From Anoplopoma fimbria (taxonomy: Eukaryota; Chordata; Actinopteri; Perciformes; Anoplopomatidae), in contig NC_072449.1 in the NCBI RefSeq assembly GCF_027596085.1, positions 20,744,834 to 20,808,833 on the forward strand: DNA of 64,000 nucleotides, in the 5' to 3' direction. Made by a program: the position numbers and the translations under genes. Shown one piece after another: positions 57,615 through 64,000 of this stretch. Under the pieces are notes generated by a model. The model was not told the origin of the DNA. It searched no databases and saw only the letters and a list, made by a program, of their open reading frames with translations. Each line of letters starts with the position of its first letter. The stretch's first letter is position 1.

Positions 57615-57794
57615 AATATACGTTTTTAAACACAATAAGTGTTTCATTAGATGCAAAAAAAAATCCATGTGAATAAGTGCATAGAGCAAAAAACATTTTA
57701 GCGTGGAATTTCTAGCGAAAAATTAAACTGTTGACAATTTGCCCTACCCCTATTAGTAACGGTTGATATTCATATTCTATGTGTTTAAATGTAT

Positions 57795-57796
<2 letters not shown>

Positions 57797-57843
<47 letters not shown>
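57797..57843. repeat. (AT)n microsatellite
   Basis: About 23 AT units. Confidence 0.97.
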
Positions 57844-60984
<3,141 letters not shown>

Positions 60985-61995
60985 AAGCAAGTTGGAGAAC
61001 TCTGATGAACTTCGGGTAGCGTAAAAAAAGTTGCTACTTGTGCATTCTGGGCTACTGTAGAAACATGGCGGTGCAACACTGCAGAACCTATAAAGAGAAC
61101 ACGCTCCCTATGTGGCTATAAACTGCTCATTCAAAGGTAACAAAAGCACATACAGTCTTTGTTTTCAGGTGATTATAGAGTCCATCCATCCATCCATCTC
61201 CTTCCGCTTATCCGGGGCCGGGTCGCGGGGGCAGCAAGCTAAGGAGGGTCCTCCAGACGTCCTTCTCCCCAGCAACACTTTCCAGCTCCTCCTGGGGAAC
61301 CCCGAGGCGTTCCCAGGCCAGACGAGATATATAATCTCTCCAGCGTGTTCTGGGTCTACCTCGGGGCCTCTTACCAGTTGGACGTGCCTGGAAAACCTCT
61401 AAAGGGAGGCGTCCAGGAGGCATCCTGATCAGATGCCCGAGCCACCTCAGCTGGCCCCTTTCAACGCGAAGGAGCAGCGGCTCTACTCCGAGCTCCCTCC
61501 GGATGTCTGAGCTCCTCACCCTATCTCTAAGGCTGAGCCCAGCCACCCTACGAAGGAAGCTCATTTCGGCCGCTTGTATTCGCGATCTCATTCTTTCGGT
61601 CACTACCCAAAGCTCATGACCATAGGTGAGGGTTGGAACGTAGATGGACTGGTAAATCGAGAGCTTTGCCTTTCGGCTCAGCTCCTTCTTCACCAAAACG
61701 GTCCGCTACAACGCCCGCATCACTGCTGACGCTGCACCGAACCGCCTGTCCATCTCCCGCTCCATTTTACCCTCACTCGTGAATAAGATCCCGAGATACT
61801 TGAACTCCCTCGCTTGGGGCAGTGACTCACTCCCAACCCAGAGGGTGCAATCCACCGTTTTCCGGAAGAGAACCATGGCCTCAGACTTGGAGGTACTGAC
61901 TCTCATCCCGACCGCTTCACACTCGGCTGTGAACCGCCCCATAGAGTCCATTTATAGCAATAAATCCCCTTTATTCCTAAAAACTGCTCCTTTAA
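60985..61995 (+). mobile_element. Miniature DNA element related to 7248-7625, interrupted by an RTE LINE
   Basis: The left part contains TTGCTACTTGTGCATTCTGG, GAAACATGGCGGTGCAACAC, AACACGCTCCCTATGTGGCT and CAGGTGATTATAG, in the order I recall for a common teleost miniature element; GGTGATTATA is shared with 7248-7625. After the LINE (61186-61940) it resumes and ends AAAAACTGCTCCTTTAA. The left end is not clearly defined. Confidence 0.6.
61186..61940 (-). mobile_element. 5'-truncated RTE-clade LINE (Rex3-like), C-terminal part of the reverse transcriptase ORF
   Basis: On the minus strand one frame runs from the truncation point (61940) to a natural stop at about 61217-61219, interrupted by a single in-frame TAG at about 61703-61705 (RAL-stop-RTV). 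It encodes the end of the reverse transcriptase domain and the RTE-type C-terminus: ECEAVGMRVSTSKSEAMVLF, FKYLGILFTSEGKMER, YVPTLTYGHELWVV, RWLGHLIRMP, RPRGRPRTRWRD. A very short 3' UTR follows and ends in GATG repeats, which fits RTE/Rex3. ATAGAGTCCAT flanks both sides (61175-61185 and 61941-61951), an 11-bp target site duplication. The endonuclease and catalytic core are missing. Confidence 0.88.
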
Positions 61996-62271
61996 GGTTG
62001 GGCAGGGAGGGGAGTATAGAAGCCAAACTATACCCACTTACAAGGCACGGAAGGGATTGGATGTGTGGCAGATATATCATTTTACATTTCCAATAAAGAT
62101 AAGGTTGAATAAAAGGGTAAGTAAAGAGGGAGACGATGGAGGAGAGGAGGAGGGGTTATTTGTCATCTCGGCTTTTTAGATACAGTAACTTTCTAATTAG
62201 TGAGACATTTGCTGCTGTGCTAATGAACAACAAAGTCTTTCAAGCAGAACAAACAACCTAAAAAACAAAGC

Positions 62272-62361
62272 ACACACACACAAACAGCATCACAACAGGA
62301 CACGAGCCCATCTGTTTGCTCAGGAAATCTTGCTTTCCTCACACACACACACACACACACA

Positions 62362-62397
<36 letters not shown>

Positions 62398-62449
62398 CAT
62401 CTCAACAGGACACGAGCCCATCTGTTTGCTCAGGAAATCTTGCTTTCCT
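62272..62449. repeat. Tandem duplication (period 110 bp) containing a CA array
   Basis: CACACACACACAAACAGCAT followed by 50 bases ending CTTGCTTTCCTC occurs at 62272-62340 and again at 62382-62450 with one mismatch (CATCACAAC / CATCTCAAC). The DNA between carries CA repeats with an ATCACAC interruption. Confidence 0.92.
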
Positions 62450-62482
62450 CTGGCGCTATTTAAAAAGAGAGTGGGAGAAAGT

Positions 62483-62483
<1 letters not shown>

Positions 62484-62518
<35 letters not shown>
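62484..62518. repeat. (CA)n microsatellite
   Basis: About 17 CA units, 35 bp after the duplicated block. Confidence 0.95.
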
Positions 62519-62519
<1 letters not shown>

Positions 62520-63355
62520 AGTGAGTATGCAGACATGACATCATAGTTTTCTGTGCCGAGTCTCTGCAAAGAGCGTGGGCAGGAGTGCGCGGGTAGCTTG
62601 TGTGAATACTACACTGTGAGAGCCAACACAGACAGCAGAGCAGACTGTGCTGTTTGTTTGCGTCTGTGTGTCCTTGTCTGTCACATAGAACTTGAGGCGA
62701 TCTAAAGGCATCTTTTTTTCCCCACATCTTCGCATTCATCTCCTTATCTCTGCCTCTGCCTTCCCCCCCTTTGACTCTGTTTCTGTCTCTCCCCCTTCTC
62801 TTCTCACTGTTTATCTGCTGCTCATTCAGTCAGTTTTTTTTTTTACTCTGGCATTTGTTTGGCTGCCATGCCCTGTGAGCACTGTTTAATTGTCCCCCCC
62901 CTGCGCTCCCTCCAGAGAAGGAATGGGTGAGGAGGTGGGTTGCGGGGAGACTCGGTGGGGGGGACAACGACGACAAGGGCAGAGGCACTTCATTAATCAA
63001 TCAACCAGCTTTGAAAATTTACCTAATTAACGGCTAATTAGAGATCCGGGCACCGTGCCAGCTGGCATCCAACCCACCTCCACCGATACGACCCCCGCGG
63101 TCCCCCCAGATGACACGAGAGGTAAACACTCCTCCCTTGTTCCCTCCTTTGCTCTCTCCTTTATTAGTCTATCCGTCCATGCATCCACTCACCCGTTCCC
63201 TTTTTTTTTTTCCGTTCTCTGCAGCAGCAACAGATCACAGCTGATAACTCAGACGAGCTCAGATTGCTTAAAGATCTCTAGATCTCTTGCCACCTGACTC
63301 ATTCTCATGTTGCACCATATGGCTGTCTGTTGGGTTTGCTTTAACGCCGTCTTAC

Positions 63356-63497
63356 CGGAGAAATATTGGTGGACATCATGGGGTCCAGCAGGCTCTCAGA
63401 AGGCACCGTGTCACCCCGACGATGGCTGCCACGGCTCTTGCCTTGTCCCTGCCAGCTCACTCTGCGGGAGGTGCTTGCACGCCAGGCCCGCTGGATC
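63356..63497 (-). CDS. Second, upstream IQ-motif exon, likely duplicate of the IQCJ IQ exon
   Basis: The exon is 142 bp: a leading G, 47 codons, and an end on a codon boundary. It begins IQRAWRASTSRRVSW, then a basic Gly/Ser/Arg stretch (QGQGKSRGSHRRGD) and ends SESLLDPMMSTNISP. The acceptor is TTTTCTCAATGTATGTTCCCAG|G and the donor CCG|GTAAGA, both good. Only this frame is open; the other two contain stops. The first 19 bases after the phase base are identical to the exon at 11754-11889, and both exons have the same start and end phases, so the two are probably related by duplication. It lies 50 kb upstream of the other exons. Its phase-0 end fits the 41-bp exon at 12803. It could also belong to a tandem copy of the gene that continues to the right of the window. 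I do not know a described protein with this sequence. Confidence 0.6.
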
Positions 63498-63753
63498 CTG
63501 GGAACATACATTGAGAAAAGTGACATCAGTGACATCTGCCTCTCGTGACCTAAATACACCAATCATGTGGGAGGAGTAATTTTGGGCTGCGAGGGTTTTT
63601 TAGAAGTCATGTTATTTTCTGCATATGACAATTTTGGGTGGTTGTTGGAGCATTTCCCAAGATTGGATGGAGAAAAAGAAATGTTGTCACTATGCACCAT
63701 ATCCAGTTCCTCTCAACTTCTCATTTTTTTCTTCCGAAACTTCCTTTTCTTAC

Positions 63754-63788
63754 ATTGATTCCCTGTCCCTTCTGAAAAGTCTTTTCAT
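63754..63788 (-). CDS. Possible first coding exon (ATG to donor) upstream of the second IQ exon
   Basis: On the minus strand an ATG at 63788-63786 opens 11 codons (MKRLFRRDRES) and ends AT|GTAAGA, a good donor. The trailing AT would be completed by the leading G of the exon at 63356-63497 to Met, keeping the IQ frame, over a 256-bp intron. An in-frame TAA lies two codons upstream of the ATG, which fits a translation start. The Kozak context is weak (T at -3). A short open stretch with a matching donor phase can arise by chance, and no homology supports it. Confidence 0.25.
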
Positions 63789-64000
63789 TAATTAATTCTT
63801 CATTTCCCTATCCGCAACCTTTCTGTCTTTTCTCTCTTTAATTCTCACACATCTCACACATTTTTCAGACTTCTCCCCACCGTTTTCACCCTCCACAGAT
63901 CACTCTCTCCGTCCCTCTCCTTCCACTTGCTTTTATCCCTGCAGTCACCCCAACACCCGGGTCCAGGATGAAGTGTAGGATCAATTACCCGATGGAGAAA

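Larger units (their letters stand above)
61996..63355. other. Intronic or upstream sequence with a CA-rich duplicated block
   Basis: Contains the tandem duplication at 62272-62449, (CA)n arrays and CT-rich sequence (62730-62830). No exon other than the IQ exon that follows. Confidence 0.45.

Noticed and set aside
63366..63548. 60-codon plus-strand frame
   Set aside because: It overlaps the minus-strand IQ exon, which has splice sites and a recognisable motif; the plus frame is its shadow.

Overview
This window looks like nuclear DNA of a teleost fish, probably a percomorph. It is AT-leaning, has very sparse coding sequence, very long (CA)n/(GT)n microsatellites, and interspersed repeats of teleost types: an RTE/Rex3-like LINE, an L2/Rex1-like LINE tail ending in (ATCTT)n, tRNA-derived SINEs, hAT, pogo and TTAA-flanked miniature elements. 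Nothing prokaryotic (operons, ribosome binding sites, CRISPR) is present. Most long open frames are antisense or sense reads through dinucleotide repeats.

The recognisable gene lies on the minus strand. Three short exons at 12803-12843, 12519-12575 and 11754-11889 have good splice sites and join in one frame, giving 78 codons with an IQ (calmodulin-binding) motif followed by a Ser/Pro-rich stretch. From memory of the family this matches the IQCJ part of IQCJ-SCHIP1. The SCHIP1 exons should lie beyond the left edge. The sequence from 1 to 11753 is therefore probably intron downstream of the IQ exon. The 50 kb from 12844 to 63355 is probably one large intron or upstream region.

At 63356-63497, also on the minus strand, there is a second IQ exon. 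It starts with the same 19 bases as the first (ATCCAGCGGGCCTGGCGTG) and has the same phases at both ends, but its remaining residues differ. A possible short ATG-containing exon (63754-63788) lies 256 bp upstream and fits its phase. Joining this upstream IQ exon to the 41-bp exon would keep the frame and give a protein with two IQ motifs. Joining it directly to the downstream IQ exon would give a stop at the seventh codon. This is the most interesting feature in the window.

Region by region: 0-3.3 kb holds two opposite copies of a TTAA-ended element flanking a palindromic element. 7.2-7.6 kb holds a miniature transposon. 8.7-13.6 kb holds microsatellites and the three exons. 16.5-18.0 kb holds a hAT miniature element with a perfect 8-bp duplication and an LINE 3' end. 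20-31 kb is rich in CA/GT arrays. 32.4 kb has a second LINE tail. 38-41 kb has old repeats. 46.7 kb, 51.2 kb and 56.9 kb carry SINE copies, one with a different 3' tail. 51.5-52.3 kb is a pogo-like element inside an old RTE LINE. 61.0-62.0 kb is a younger RTE LINE inside a miniature element. 63.3-63.8 kb carries the second IQ exon. Repeat family names rest on recalled teleost repeats and visible ends; no database search was possible.
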